Shown: piece by piece, positions 1 through 12,568 of the stretch | Position numbering within the stretch: position 1 is the first letter of the stretch | Layout: each line of letters starts with the position of its first letter | NCBI RefSeq assembly: GCF_907164915.1 | Contig: NC_061863.1 | Span: forward strand, 65,649,364-65,713,363 | Direction of reading: 5' to 3' | DNA length: 64,000 nt | Origin: Impatiens glandulifera | Taxonomy: Eukaryota > Streptophyta > Magnoliopsida > Ericales > Balsaminaceae | Notes under the pieces: model-generated | Database searches by the model: none | The model's input: only the letters and a program-made list of their open reading frames with translations | Told to the model about the DNA's origin: nothing | Translations under genes and position numbers: made by a program

Positions 1-821
1 AAGAGGGAGTGGGAGGGAAAGAGAAGGAAAGAGAAAAAAAAATCAATTTTTTTTTTTTTAAATAAAGGGCAAAAGTGATATTTTGTCTTGGCAAAAGATT
101 AAAAATAAAAAAATTAATAAAAACATGCTATATATGGTCATCAAATTTCCCTATCCATCCATGTCATAGATTTAAGTGTTCATTATCATTTACAAAATAA
201 AATAAAAAACAAATGCTTAAATTTTAATAATTTATTCTAAGATTTTTTTTTTAAACCTTAATTGTTACACTTAATTTGTTATTTTATCAGAAGTACAGTT
301 AGCTTTCATATGCATTGATCAACTTTAATATGAATGAATTTGATTATGATTTACCCAAAATAAAGTCTTTACAAGCAAAATATCTCAATTTACGTTGTGT
401 AAAATTGAGTTTTTTTTTCCAAGTATTATTTGTAATAGAAATGATACAATTATTAATGTGTATTTATGACTCTTGTTCACTTCAAAACCTTTTAAATGTA
501 TACAACTATCCACCAATGCAAGTTAGTGGTTTATACTATAAATTTAAGAAACATTTTTGTTCTCTTGAACCACTAACACACAAAATTCAAGACAAATCTA
601 ATCATAGAATAACCACCAGAAAACTACTTCTATAGTTTTAGACCATATAATGAACTACTTTCTTTTCTTTCTAATTTAGTCATACACCGCGAGAAGCAGA
701 AAAGATGGAAAAATCCCCATTTTGTAAAGTAAGTCGGGTGAAATAAAATGTCTATGCAATAGCGCTTGTGTTCTATCTCTTTAACTCAGTCCCGATCAAG
801 GCTGCAAAGTTCTTACATGAC
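1..821. other. AT-rich flank downstream of the RBP45 gene
   Basis: This stretch is AT-rich with homopolymer runs. It lies 3' of the minus-strand RBP45/47 gene and would include its 3' untranslated region. The one longer open frame, around 315-635 on the plus strand, has low-complexity composition and no recognisable motif. I see no gene here. Confidence 0.6.
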
Positions 822-3800
822 TTAAGATTGCAGGGGCATTGATGAAGTCCTAACCCACAAGGGCCGGCCTAAAATTGTACTTCCATGGACAGCAAGATAT
901 GAAGCATTTAGCCTGCAGGAAAAGAAGAAAGGAAAAAAAAGAAAGAAGGTTAATTGACCTTGTCAGGGTTATTCTCGGAAACGTTGTGAATATAGATGAC
1001 TTACTTGTTAACATCAGGTGTAGACAAAGGGTCATATTCGTCTTTCTGTTCCATTGCTGGGATGGCACCAGCCAAAACAGCCATTTCTTGAGAACCTTCT
1101 ACCTGAAAGTGGGAAGTAAAGATTCCTTAAGCAACCAAAAACAAAGAAATCATATTTTCTTTTAGATAATTTCTTTACTTGCTTTTGTTTTTAGTGTCCC
1201 AAATGGATATTTTTAAACTTTTCCCCTCACCCATGTTTTTTACAACCTTTCTGCTAGGAAATCCCCACTTCAACTTAAGAAATTGTGAAAATTGAACCAC
1301 ACTTTTAATCTCGCAAGATTCTTGCCACTTGATCAATCTTAGTGGGTTAGTGTTTATAACCCCAACCATTGAGCCACAAAGGTAATACACATAGCATATT
1401 TTGAGAAGGTGATTTGTAGCATGATCAATTTCAGAAACAAATGTGAATATCATATCAACATGTGAAGATAGCCAAACCATCTTCCTAGAATAAACACTTC
1501 AAATTTGAAAAAATATTTAAATCAAGACCCAATATTAATTTTCTTTTCCCTACATCCTAAAGTTTTTTTTTTAAAATAAAATAAATAAGACCCAATTTAA
1601 ATACAGGTTTATGCCTAATTACTATTGTGTTGTTTATGAGAATATTACCTATAATTTAGAGGACCATGAGGATGGATGACTTGTGTGCCACTAAGTACAA
1701 ATGCTTCCTACAAGTTGGTTACCATTATAAACTAGCTATTCTTTTATGTTTGTTAATAACCTCCATTTTTTAATTATTTTTCATTCAATCTGTCCTATAT
1801 CATACAATGTGTGCACGTCTGTCATTAGTCTTAATGAGTAAAATCATCACTTATATTATATTGTTATCTACATTCAAGTAGAAATGAATGAAAGCTTCCA
1901 AAGGAACAAATGCTATCAAGAAAATGAATATGTTTATTAATGGTTCAACTTACTTACTTAAACTATATATTAGATAAATTTAATATTAATTAAGTGTTAA
2001 ATACTAAATTTTAGGTGTTAAATTACTTAAATATCGTAAAGAAACAATGTTAAATAAAACATTAAAATTACTTAAGAATGTTAAGAAGTAATTTAATACT
2101 ATTTAAACGCTAAATATACTCTGACTTTGTCAATTCTTAAGGGTACCCTTCTATCATTGTCATAAGACAATTAAAATTAAATTTAAAGAAATGGGAACAT
2201 ATTTTTATAAAAAGAATTGCCAAATTTGACACGAAAAGTTGAAATACAATTCCTAAAACTGATGAAACCAGTTTAAATGAATTGGGTCAAGACAAGGTCA
2301 ATTGGTGATTAATGAATTGGTTGGATGAAAAAAGTCAATCTTAAAAAGAACTGGAAAATGATCCCGGTCGCTCTTTGTTGGATTATATGAAGAAATAGAA
2401 GAAAGGAAATGTTCCAAGTATGCATAGAATTAAAGGTCTCTTTCTCAAATCTTTTTCATCTTTTCTTTAAATAAAGGAAATGTTTCATGTTGGGAGATTT
2501 TTATTGTTATCTGGAGGATGAATAGTTAGCTTCTTTAGGGATTTTTTGGTTTGCAATTTTGCATCTGGTAAGTATTTCTTTGTTTTTCTGGCATGATAGC
2601 AACCTATTTGTGCTATTTTTTAAAGCTGGGTAGCATGTTTTGCTCAATTTTTTATGTTAATAATACTTTTACCTTTAAAAAAAGATATATTTCCTTTAAA
2701 CTCTGAATTAAAACTCAGATTAGGTCATTTTACAACTAAAATGAAACCAAAGCATTTGAAGAGAAACACAATGAAATTGTACAAAATACCTGTTGCGGGT
2801 AATGTGAGTATCCAGAATACATAGGATTGGCATATGAGGGATCCTGAGACATGCCATAAGCATATGGATCATAACCTTGTCCATAACCGTAATAGGCACT
2901 ACTCCATTGATTTGGATCAGCTTGCAAACCCCAGCCACTCGTAGCATCCTGTAGAATTTGCAGACACAAATTTCTTCATCACCTCTAGTATGATTAAAGG
3001 AAATGATAGATCGGAAAAAGAAGAAGTGGGACACACAAATGTCTTGACTATAGGTAATCATCATACAGATTCATTGCACACAATACGCAATCATGACCAC
3101 TAAGTAACTGATCATGAGAATGTTAGGGAGACACAAAATGGCAGTATCTTTCATACTATGGTTTTGCTAACCCACAACGATGCTACATATAAATAAACTA
3201 AGAATAACTTCCAAATATATATTTAATGAGTCTATGACCATGTTCATTTCCACGTGTGATATTATTCTTTAGTGTTAGGTTTATAGCCATACGTATTGAA
3301 CATTAACCTAGAGCTGCAAAAACCCAAGTCTTTTATATTGGATTGACAAACAGAAGAGTCCAAATGCCTCAGAAAAATTAAGCAAAATGAGATACCAGAG
3401 AGATGTGAACACAATATGGCAATTAGACGACGCTTAAAAAACTCGATGATACCACGGCTAGAAGCTACTAATTTAGTACCCCTTTTTTAACGGTAAGGTT
3501 GCACTCATTCAATATTTGAAATTAAGCCTTTGTGATCCACTTCTACGATACATAAAAAATACCTGTTTAGCAATTGGGCTCTTGCCCCAAGAGAGATGGA
3601 CAGCTTGTTGACCAATTGTTGCTCCCTGCATCTTTTGTATGGCCTCTTCAGCAAACATCCTGAAAAAAAAGTGTAACGAACTTGTGACATGATAAAGATA
3701 AAATCAGGATAAGATGTGTCGTATTCCCTAACAATTTAGAACATAGCATGATGATCCTCAAAAATGAGGAAGCTACAAACACCAAGGCATATAATATACC

Positions 3801-6474
3801 ATCTATTGGGGAAGCTCTAACTCTTGACAAACTTAAAAAGAAGGTTTTGCATTATCTAATAAATGTTGCTTAGTTAATTGAAGGGATGAGTCAATCAACC
3901 ACATTTTGCTTCATTGTGCACTCACTTCAGATACTTAGACTCTACTTTAGAGTATACTCAACTTTCAAATGGTCATGCCTTGATTAGTAATGGAATTTTG
4001 GGTTCAATGGACAGGTTGGTGTTTATTGGCAACTATTGGTGTCAAATGGAGAACATCCCCCTCATTCTTGTGGTGGAAGATGTGAAAAGAGAGTAACAAA
4101 ATGACTTTTTAAGGAAAGCAGGAGTGGAGAGAGGATCAAGGGCTTCTTCCTCCACACTTTAGCCTCAATCAAGAAAGCAGGACGAATGGGACTTTCTTGA
4201 GTTGATGGAATCTCAGCTATATTTTTCGATTATGATCTTTTTCTTCTTTGTACTTCCCTTAACTGTTAAAAGTGAACACACTTCGTGTTCACGGTTTTTC
4301 CTCTATTTTATAAAACTTGACCTTCTTCCAAGGAAAAAATTAATAAATAAAAGCCATAAGAGTTTGTTGGAAAGGACGTCAGTCTAACCTTGTTGTGAAT
4401 TGCACAAATCCACAGCCTCTAGTAGGTGGAATTTGAATGGAAACTATTTCTCCAAACTGCAAAAAGAATTGCTTCAGTTCCTCCTCTGTGATGTTGACGT
4501 CCAGATTACCAATGAAAACCTGCAACAAAGAAATATGTCAAGAAAATCAGGAAAACAAAGATCAGAGTACATATACAATTGTTAGACTTACCGTGGTGCT
4601 GTTGGCGTCATTATCGGCTGGAACAGTCTGTATAGTTGGTGTGTAAGCTGCAGAAGGGTAAACAGCTGCAGCACCAGATAAATAATAAGAAGGGTTAAAA
4701 CAAAGTAAATAATAATGGGTAAAAGTCTTTGTATAAAAGACACAAAACAATGGTGTCAGCACTGTCGAGGACACACGCCTTCATGCGGATCAGACCACAC
4801 TCGAGAACCTAGAGATGGTCATTGAGGATAAGATAGAGTCTTATCAGATAGATTTTGAGTGATTTTAATTGGTTTAGTTTCCCATGGAAAATGCAACTTT
4901 AGAGTCAATTGTGGTGGTAATGAAAGTATATTGTTTACCAAAAGGAGATAAAAAAAGGAAATAGTCAGAGTAGGAGGTTAATCGTGTATCTGGAATTTTT
5001 GATATGGTTGATGCAAGTACCTAAATTTTGCAAGATGTGTATCCATTGTCACATAATCAATTGTGGATCAAAGTTGCCTCCGTTCCAACCAAATCAAAAT
5101 TTACTCTAATGTATAGGCCTTAACTGAAAATGAGTGAACATATGTCTTAAGAGTCATTCAAATTCCTACAGGTGAAAAATGACTATTACCCCTTGGTGCT
5201 GTATATTGCTGTTGAACCCCAATAGTTTTCTTTGGAGTTGCTGCACTAATACGCATAGGCCGAGTTGAACAATAGACGCCATTCATCTCACCCATTGCAC
5301 GGTTTTTTTCTGCCTCATCTGCAAATTTAACAAACCCATATCCTTTTGATCGTCCAGTATTTGTATCTATGACAACCTTAGCACCTCGAACAGAAGGATA
5401 TTGAACTCGAAACGTCTCTTGCAAGGTATAATCTGTAACATCAGGTGCCAAATCTCCCACAAATATAGAGTGATCAGGAGCATCAGGCCGTCTTTCTCCA
5501 ATCCCGAAGGATGCCCAATTTAACCTGAAGTTTTGCTCAGTTCCAGGCATTTGTGTTCCATTGTAAGCCTGCAAAACTCTTTCAGCTGCAGCATGCGAGA
5601 CAAACTCTACAAATCCATAGCCTTCTGGGAGACCAGTCATCTTGTTACGTATTATCTTTATTGAAATAACCTGTTCCATATACTTTGGACTGTCAGAGCT
5701 TGTTAATACCTAAGCATTAATATGAGAGCATGTCTATATAGATATATCAGTTCTTTGGAGCGAGAACTTTCTTAAATCTGCAGGTACAATCTAAAAGCAA
5801 TGGTTTGTTTCAAAATTTCAATTGTGAAAATTATTTGATGTTCAGAACAGTGTATAAAACATCATATGACATGATTTCCACACAAAAAAAAGGAATGCTT
5901 ATGAGCAGAAGAAATCTATGGACAAAGGTCCAGTGATCACATCATTCTTTCCTGCAGAGTCCACTTGTTCTTACAGATAGTCCGCTTCTTGAAGAAAAGA
6001 AGAAACTTACTAATAACCTTAATCCTGTATTGTTTTTAAAGACTAGTGTTAGTTACATGAGGAGGCTGATGGGTGCATTTGATGAACTTAAAAACTATCA
6101 AGCTAAGCCTCCAACAACTTCAGCTTTCTGAACCATATAACTGCTTGTAAATGGACAGACTTTAACCTTGGGAAATGAAAATTGAAAGGAAATAGCCAAT
6201 AAAAAACTGAAATAAACAAAAGGGTACATAAATAACGAGGCGAGGAGGAAGGAAAAACCTCTCCAGTATGAGAAAAGCAATTGTTGAGGTAGTTATCGTC
6301 GACCCAGTACTGCAAATCTCCAATCCAAAGGGTGCGCACTTCTTCGAGAGTGGTTGGTTGATGGTACGGCAGTGAAGATCCTCCGGCTGCCATTGCTACT
6401 GAAGGATTGTTATAATGAATCTGCGCCTGCGCGCTCATCACCCATTGCTGCTGAAGCTGAGCTTGTACTTCCAT
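822..6474 (-). CDS. RBP45: RBP45/RBP47-like RNA-binding protein, three RRMs
   Basis: Polyadenylate/oligouridylate-binding nuclear protein of the plant RBP45/47/UBP1 group, thought to act in pre-mRNA maturation and stress granules. Eight coding exons (minus strand order): 6474-6259, 5670-5190, 4665-4592, 4519-4389, 3659-3563, 2948-2790, 1102-1005, 912-822. They sum to 1347 nt, or 448 aa, with matching phases throughout. A Gln-rich N-terminus is followed by RRM1 (RNP2 LWIGDL, residues 49-54), RRM2 (IFVGDL from about 141; RNP1 KGYGFVKF) and RRM3 (VFIGNL at 258-263; RNP1 RGCGFVQF). A Tyr/Gly-rich tail ends in the family-typical segment YDPLSTPDVNK followed by LNASYLAVHGS. The apparent stop after DVNK is really a GTAAGT splice donor; a well-matched acceptor at 913 restores the conserved tail. 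Intron 6 is about 1.7 kb and contains a dispersed repeat. Family assignment is firm; RBP45 versus RBP47 is a preference based on overall similarity. Confidence 0.9.
1937..2170. repeat. Dispersed AT-rich repeat, copy 1 (inside RBP45 intron 6)
   Basis: Starts with the phrase ATTAATGGTTCAACTTAC and ends near TTTGTCAATTCT. A second diverged copy with the same start, interior (short TTAAATTACTTAA-like words) and end lies at about 10691-10905. The size and AT-rich non-coding nature suggest a MITE or similar non-autonomous element. I could not define terminal repeats or a target duplication. Confidence 0.5.
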
Positions 6475-8115
6475 CTCTCGCTAATTTGGTTCCTTTTTCT
6501 AAGGCTTAAATCTTAATCACCATCTCTGAATGAATCCCATGATGTCTGCCGGTTAAGAATGTTTAGGTCTATGAGGCAAACCTTTTTCTTTTCTTTTCTA
6601 CTATATATATATATAATAATAGGATGGAATGTCAAAACAGGATCTAAAGTATCAAAATATATTTAAAATAGAATCCAAATATTAATATGCACAATAAATT
6701 TCTCAAAGTTTCCCATATTTTTAATTATCTTTCATTTATTTTATTTTAAAAATTGAAACCCTTAGAGACAATTTGAGTTCCTTTAAATAAATTTTATAAT
6801 TTAATATAATAATATTATTTTAATCATAATTTAAATATTATAATGTTATCTAATTTATGGATTGATATTTATTACCTTTTATTTTAATTTAATTAACCTT
6901 TTTCTTTTTAGTTTGAAATAATTTAATATACTAAATTTGAATTTTTTTTTCTTTAGTTTTAACTTGATTGACTTTTTTATTTATTTAAACAATTTATATA
7001 TACTAATATACAAATTTTATTTTATTTATTAAGAATTAAATATTTTTATATAACGTTTAATCAAAATTATATATCTATACAATATTTTTTTTTAAAAAAA
7101 ACATGTGCATCTTAATCTTAATGACAATGATAATATTTTATAAAGAACATACATGTCAACATGACAAACAAAATGTTCAAAGTTATCTAGTTGAATTACT
7201 AAAAAAATATTAGTATAAATTGTCTTTTTATTATAAGTATATTAAATGATAATAACAAATAATTACTTTAAAAAATTATTTTTTAAGAATATATATTTAA
7301 ACTAAAAAAATATTTAAAGATATGAAAGTTAATTTGGAAACAGTTATAAACATAAAAATGTTTTTTACATGTTTGCTATCATAATATCTTAACTCATTAG
7401 TAATATTTACTAATTAATATTACAACCTTAATATAATGGAAAATTAACTTAAAAAATAAATTATTTTTATTGTTAATTCAATTATAATTAAATATTATTA
7501 TTTTTAATAAATAAAAATAATATTTTTAAAATATAAATAACATAATAAATATAAAATTAATATTATATCAACCAAATTAATTAGAAATTAAAAATAAATT
7601 TTTTAAATTTTTTTAAAAAAATCAGTTACATTTTTCATACCAATTTTCTAAAAATGTGTTTAAAATTATTTCTCTATTTATAAGCCGACCTAATCTAGTT
7701 CTAGCTCCAACTTTAACTCCATTATAAAACTTACTATTAATAAAATTGAGAATTTGTTAAAATGTATGAATTCAAGGTTGAATGATTCAACAAGGCACAT
7801 TGGATGACAAAAGTTGAGATCATCTTATTTCAAATTCCTTTTATTTATCCTAAAAGATACTATGATTCTTGTTTGTAAGGATGTTTATATATAAATGCTT
7901 ATGATAGCTGATGCTTGGGATTACTTGATGAACATGACTTTGATATATTGATAAACAATTACAAATATGATAACATTTTTCAAATCAAATACAATAGATG
8001 CATTTGAAAATATCAACTGAAATATGACTTAAAATAGAACACTCCAAAGATGTAATAAATAGTTATTAAACCAATTAATATAGGAAAAATGTCATTTTAG
8101 ATTATTACAAAAAAA
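6475..8115. other. AT-rich intergenic region, no gene seen
   Basis: The first 100 bases or so would be the RBP45 leader and promoter; an (AT)n tract lies near 6602-6616. The rest is very AT-rich with many stops in all frames. From about 7801 the sequence matches 11065 onward, so this is the left edge of the extensin duplication unit (3' flank of the minus-strand extensin). Confidence 0.6.
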
Positions 8116-9169
8116 TTAGTAAGTTGGTGGTGGCGGAGATGAGTACGTGTAAGGAGTGTACTTTTTCTCTGGAGTCTTGTAAGATGGCGGTGGTGGAGAC
8201 GAGTATGTGTAAGGAGTGTACTTCTTCTCTGAAGTCTTGTAAGATGGCGGTGGTGGGGACGAGTATGTGTAAGGAGTGTACTTCTTTTCCGGAGTTTTGT
8301 AAGATGGTGGTGGTGGGGACGAGTATGTATAAGGAGTGTACTTCTTTTCTGGACTTTTGTAAGATGGTGGTAGTGGGGACGAGTATGTGTAAGGAGTGTA
8401 CTTTTTTTCTGGAGTTTTGTAAGATGGTGGTGGAGGGGATGAATATGTTTAAGGAGTGTACTTCTTCTCCGGAGTTTTATAAGATGGTGGCGGTGGAGAC
8501 GAGTATGTGTAAGGAGTGTACTTCTTCTCCTGAGTTTTATAAGATGGTGGCGGTGGAGACGAGTATGTGTAAGGAGTGTACTTCTTTTCCGGAGTTTTAT
8601 AAGATGGTGGTGGTGGGGACGAGTATGTGTAAGGAGTGTATTTCTTCTCTGGAGTTTTGTAAGATGGTGGCGGTGGGGACGAGTATGTGTAAGGAGTGTA
8701 CTTCTTCTCTGGAGTTTTGTAAGATGGTGGCGGTGGGGACGAGTATGTGTAAGGAGTGTACTTCCTCTCTGGAATTTTGTAAGATGGTGGCGGTGGGGAC
8801 GAGTATGTGTAAGGAGTATACTTATTTTCTGGAGTTTTGTAAGATGGTGGTGGTGGGGAAGAATATGTGTAAGGAGTGTACTTATTCTCTGGAGTTTTAT
8901 AAGATGGTGGTGGCGGAGATGAATATGTGTAAGGAGTATATTTTTTCTCTGGAGTTTTGTATGATGGTGGTGGTGGGGACGAATATGTGTAAGAAGTTTG
9001 TTTTTCTCCTGGTTGGTAATAAGAGGAAGGGGGGTGGCGGTGGAGAAGAATAAGAGTATGACGGGGGAGGAGGAGAATAATAAGAATATGGCTCAGCAAT
9101 ACATATTGATATCAAATAAAATGAAAGGATAAAAATAGGCAAATGCCCCAACTTCTCAAAGCTTTTCAT
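8116..9169 (-). pseudogene. Extensin-like gene, broken by a frameshift and a nonsense mutation
   Basis: Paralogue of the intact gene at 11386-12498. The ATG at 9169 opens a secretory signal peptide (MKSFEKLGH... ending CIA) and a Tyr/Pro-rich start. Two lesions are visible. A G run at 9029-9034 on the plus strand has six bases against five in the paralogue, shifting the frame after SPPPPP. A TAC Tyr codon has become TAA at 8449-8451 (plus-strand context GTTTAAGG instead of GTGTAAGG). Beyond both lesions the 60-bp repeats stay in register down to a normal terminal Tyr-stop at 8116. The G-run difference alone could be a sequencing slip, but the separate nonsense change makes loss of function likely. 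A product starting at the ATG would stop soon after the frameshift. Confidence 0.85.
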
Positions 9170-9241
9170 TCTCAACTCTCAGAAAACCAAATCTCTAGCT
9201 AGATGAAATTTGTTGGTGTGTTTTATTGAGAATAAGCAAGT

Positions 9242-9249
9242 TATTTATA
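9242..9249 (-). promoter_or_regulatory. TATA box of the extensin pseudogene
   Basis: TATAAATA on the minus strand, about 75 bases upstream of the ATG. It is followed by AACTTG exactly as in the other two extensin promoters (12569-12576 and 20495-20502). Conservation of TATAAATAACTTG in three paralogues supports the call. Confidence 0.75.
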
Positions 9250-9370
9250 GTTCTTCAGAAGATGATGGAAGAAATGAATCATGTATCTTTATTAGTTAAG
9301 CTGGATTTGGTGCTTAATAAAATATTTTAAATTAAACACAATTACTTATGATTGATTATAATTAGAATTA

Positions 9371-9487
9371 GAATGTGATGTCCCATTACATAATAGCAAT
9401 AATTGAAAAGATTAACATAACTTTGGAAAGATACAAATGCTTGACCATAAACTTATGTTTGATTATAATTTAAATGTGGTCTCCCAC
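9371..9487 (-). promoter_or_regulatory. Conserved GGGAGACCACATT-type promoter motifs (pseudogene copy)
   Basis: Two copies of a motif read on the minus strand as (A/T)GGGAGACCACATT: a diverged one at 9371-9386 and an intact distal one at 9473-9487. Both positions are kept in unit B, and one copy lies upstream of the inverted paralogue at 20412-20427. Function is unknown; conservation is the only evidence. Confidence 0.5.
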
Positions 9488-10398
9488 TACTTAATTAAGA
9501 TACCATTAACTAAATATATTAACATGATTAAGAAAAGATACAAATCCAAGCTTTATTATTTTTGAACACATTTTCTTAATTTGAACTTATTTTGATGTTA
9601 ACCCTAAAGTTTATAAATAAAATATTGGCCATCACCCATATGTTTATGAATACCGGTGCATCCAGTTTCAGTTTATACATTAATATGCTTCAACATGATC
9701 AGGATAGGGAGTAAGGTTTGGGGGTTCTTGTTTATATCAATGGTTTGTTTCTTTGTTTTACATAAATGAGGTTAAATATTTTAAAACATAAGTTATGTAA
9801 GATGAATAATTGTTTCTTTTCAAAATTATTAGGTTAGTGTACAAATTTCCTTACAAAGGTTAGAAGTTAAAACCATGAGGGTATAAGATGCATATACAAG
9901 TTTACGACAAAACCACACTAGTATAGGAAATGAAACCATAAAAACGTCAAAATAACCGGAGGTAGTACTAACAAAAAAAAAAGAATAATTAATTATGATT
10001 AAATATATTAATTTATCTAGTTTTATAAAAATATGTGTAAATTAAGTAATTAACATATCTATGTACATTATTGATAATTTAGAAATGGACCAGATACTAT
10101 TAGAATTGATCATCAAGATTAAAATACAGTAGTTCTATTTGAGAGTTTTAATGTATAATTAACAAATAATATTAATTTAATAAATATAAAATATCAAGTT
10201 GATTTGATTGTTTAATTATAAAATGTATAAAAAAAGGTCATGGAACACATGATGAATTTATCTTAACAAGTGAGACTTTCTGATGCTAAGATTATAATGT
10301 TGTACTACTAAACATTTGAAATATTTTCCATTTGATTTTAATCATTTTAAAATATATTTTCTGTCTGTTACAACATATTTGAAATATAAATATGATTA

Positions 10399-10557
10399 AA
10401 TGGCCTACAAAAAAAACTATTTTTTGTGACGCTTTAAAAGATGTTTGTCGGCGTATAAAACTATCATCAATGAATATACCGACGTATAATAAGGCGAAGC
10501 CAGAGGAAGGGACTTTAATTTTATTAGCGACGCATAACTTAGGTCGGTACAATTAAA
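10399..10557. mobile_element. Possible CACTA-type transposon remnant
   Basis: Begins CTACAAAAAAAACTATTTTTTG and then shows several sub-terminal words such as GTGACGC, GTCGGCG, ACCGACG and GCGACGC. Plant CACTA (En/Spm) ends have this style: CACTACAA-like termini with repeated GACGC motifs. Similar GACGC-rich words recur at 22540-22600 and 25010-25070. No transposase or intact terminal pair is visible, so this is a low-confidence fragment call. It lies in the DNA separating the two extensin units. Confidence 0.35.
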
Positions 10558-10690
10558 AGAAGTGTTGCCAATTTTTTTAAAATTTAAAATATTTTCTATG
10601 CAAATTTATTTTTTCTCTTTTTATTTAACCAGTCAAAACTATCACTTATTAAATATTAATGTTATCTAACAAGAAGGTGGATATATATGT

Positions 10691-10905
10691 TATTAATGGT
10701 TCAACTTACATACTTAGTCTATACATATGATAAAATTGAAATTATTAAGTCAAGTTAAAACTTAAAACACTAATTTAAAGTATTACTTAAATCTAAAAAA
10801 ACATGTTAATAAAAGTAATTGAATTACTTGTAAATATTTGATAAGAATGTTACAAAGTAATTAATTGTTAGTTAAATGTTACATATATTTGTCAATTCTC
10901 CTCAC
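10691..10905. repeat. Dispersed AT-rich repeat, copy 2
   Basis: Diverged second copy of the element at 1937-2170. It has the same TTAATGGTTCAACTTAC opening, followed by similar ATGATAAA, TTACTTAAAT and ATTTGTCAATTCT words. It sits between the two extensin duplication units. An (AT)n microsatellite follows at about 10933-10958. Confidence 0.5.
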
Positions 10906-10925
10906 TTTTATCTTTGATATGTATA

Positions 10926-10963
<38 letters not shown>

Positions 10964-11385
10964 GAAAGATCATAATTATATAATTAATTTAAATTACCGG
11001 CCCAGATTTTACGCCAGTAATTAAGAAGAGTAGGGAGAGTGCATTTTGTTGTATTGTTTGACAGTGGATGACAAAGGCTGAGATTTCATCTTATTTCAAA
11101 TTCCTTTTATTTATCCTAAAAGATAACTATGATTCTTGTTTGTAAGGATGTTTATATATAAATGCTTATGATAGCTGATGCTTGGAATTACTTGAGAACC
11201 TGGCTTTGATATATTGATAAGAAATTACAAATATGAAAACATTTTCCAAATCAACTCAAATATGACTTAAAATAGAACACTCCAAAGATTTATAGTTATT
11301 AAACCAATTAATATAGAAAAAATGTCATTTTAGATTACGTTCACAGCCATATTTTTTAGAAGAACTTTGAGAAATTACAAAAAAA

Positions 11386-12498
11386 TTAGTAAGTTGGTGG
11401 TGGCGGAGACGAGTATGTGTAAAGTGTATACTTCTTTTCTGGAGTCTTGTAAGATGGCGGTGGTGGGGACGAGTATGTGTAAGGAGTATACTTCTTCTCT
11501 GGAGTTTTGTAAGATGGTGGTGGTGGAGACGAATATGTGTAAGGAGTGTACTTCTTTTCCGGAGTTTTATAAGATGGTGGTGGTGGGGACGAGTATGTGT
11601 AAGGAGTGTACTTCTTTTCCAGAGTTTTGTAAGATGGTGGCGGTGGGGACGAGTATGTGTAAGGAGCGTACTTCTTCTCTGGAGTTTTGTAAGATGGTGG
11701 CGGTGGGGACGAGTATGCGTAAGGAGTGTACTTCTTCTCTGGAGTTTTGTAAGATGGTGGCGGTGGGGACAAGTATGTGTAAGGAGTGTACTTCTTCTCT
11801 GGAGTCTTGTAAGATGGTGGCGGCGGAGACGAGTATGTGTAAGGAGTGTACTTCTTCTCTGGAGTTTTGTAAGAGGGTGGCGGTGGGGACGAGTATGTGT
11901 AGGGAGTGTACTTCTTCTCTGGAGTTTTGTAAGATGGTGGTGGAGGAGACGAATATGTGTAAGGAGTGTACTTCTTCTCTGGAGTTTTGTAAGATGGTGG
12001 TGGAGGAGATGAGTATGTGTAAGGAGTGTACTTCTTTTCTGGAGTTTTGTAAGATGGCGGTGGAGGAGATGAGTATATGTAAGGAGTGTACTTATTTTCT
12101 GCAGTTTTGTAAGATGGTGGTGGAGGGGACGAATATATGTAAGGAGTATACTTCTTTTCTGGAGTTTTGTAAGATGGTGGTGGCGGGAAAGAATATGCGT
12201 AAGGAGTATATTTATTTTCTGGAGTTGTGTAAGTTGGTGGTGGCGGGGACAAATATATGTAAGGAGTATATTTTTTCTCATGAGTTTTGTAAGATGGTGG
12301 TGGTGGGGACGAATATGTGTAAGGAGTGTGTTTATCTTCTGATTGGTAATAAGAAGAAGGGGGTGGCGGCGGAGAAGAATAAGAATATAACGGCGGAGGA
12401 GGAGAATAATAAGAATATGGCTCAGCAATACATATCGATATCAAATAAAATGAAAAGATAAAAAGAGGCCAATGCCCCAACTTCTCAAAGCTTTTCAT
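11386..12498 (-). CDS. Extensin-like hydroxyproline-rich cell wall protein
   Basis: A single-exon gene encoding 370 aa. The ATG at 12498 is the first in frame (an upstream TTG is not a start) and lies about 71 bases downstream of a TATA box. Residues 1-26 are a signal peptide (MKSFEKLGHWPLFIFSFYLI then SICIA). The rest is about 16 imperfect 20-residue repeats of the form SSPPPPSYKTPEKKYTPYTY, ending PPPPTY. SPPPP blocks are the classic Pro-hydroxylation/arabinosylation sites. The YTY parts are YxY motifs, which in extensins form isodityrosine cross-links, and Lys residues favour binding to acidic pectin. Secreted structural wall glycoprotein. The long open frames on the opposite strand are by-products of the repeat. 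It is the functional member of a tandem pair with the pseudogene at 8116-9169. Confidence 0.93.
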   Translation of the reverse strand: MKSFEKLGHWPLFIFSFYLISICIAEPYSYYSPPPPLYSYSSPPPPPSSYYQSEDKHTPYTYSSPPPPSYKTHEKKYTPYIYLSPPPPTYTTPENKYTPYAYSFPPPPSYKTPEKKYTPYIYSSPPPPSYKTAENKYTPYIYSSPPPPSYKTPEKKYTPYTYSSPPPPSYKTPEKKYTPYTYSSPPPPSYKTPEKKYTPYTYSSPPPPSYKTPEKKYTPYTYSSPPPPSYKTPEKKYTPYTYLSPPPPSYKTPEKKYTPYAYSSPPPPSYKTPEKKYAPYTYSSPPPPSYKTLEKKYTPYTYSSPPPPSYKTPEKKYTPYTYSSPPPPSYKTPEKKYTPYTYSSPPPPSYKTPEKKYTLYTYSSPPPPTY

Positions 12499-12568
12499 TT
12501 TCAACTCTTAGAAAACCAAATGTCTAGAGGAAATTTGTTGATGTGTTTTTGAGTGAGAATAAACAAGT

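Larger units (their letters stand above)
7801..10095. repeat. Extensin segmental duplication, unit A
   Basis: About 2.3 kb containing the extensin pseudogene plus its 3' flank and about 0.9 kb of upstream DNA. Unit B (11065-13410) matches it across coding and non-coding parts alike, with small indels. Shared landmarks are the TGGATGACAAA start, the TATA box, the GTGGTCTCCCA motifs and the CTAGTTTT...AAGTAATTAACATAT end. The direct orientation and spacing of about 3.27 kb indicate tandem segmental duplication; about 970 bp of unrelated sequence now separates the units. Confidence 0.85.

Noticed and set aside
315..635. Plus-strand frame of 106 codons near the left edge
   Set aside because: AT-rich low-complexity translation, no motif, no promoter or splice context.
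1002..1010. Stop codon ending the RBP45 protein at DVNK
   Set aside because: The TAA overlaps a perfect GTAAGT donor, and splicing to 912 restores the conserved C-terminal segment LNASYLAVHGS.
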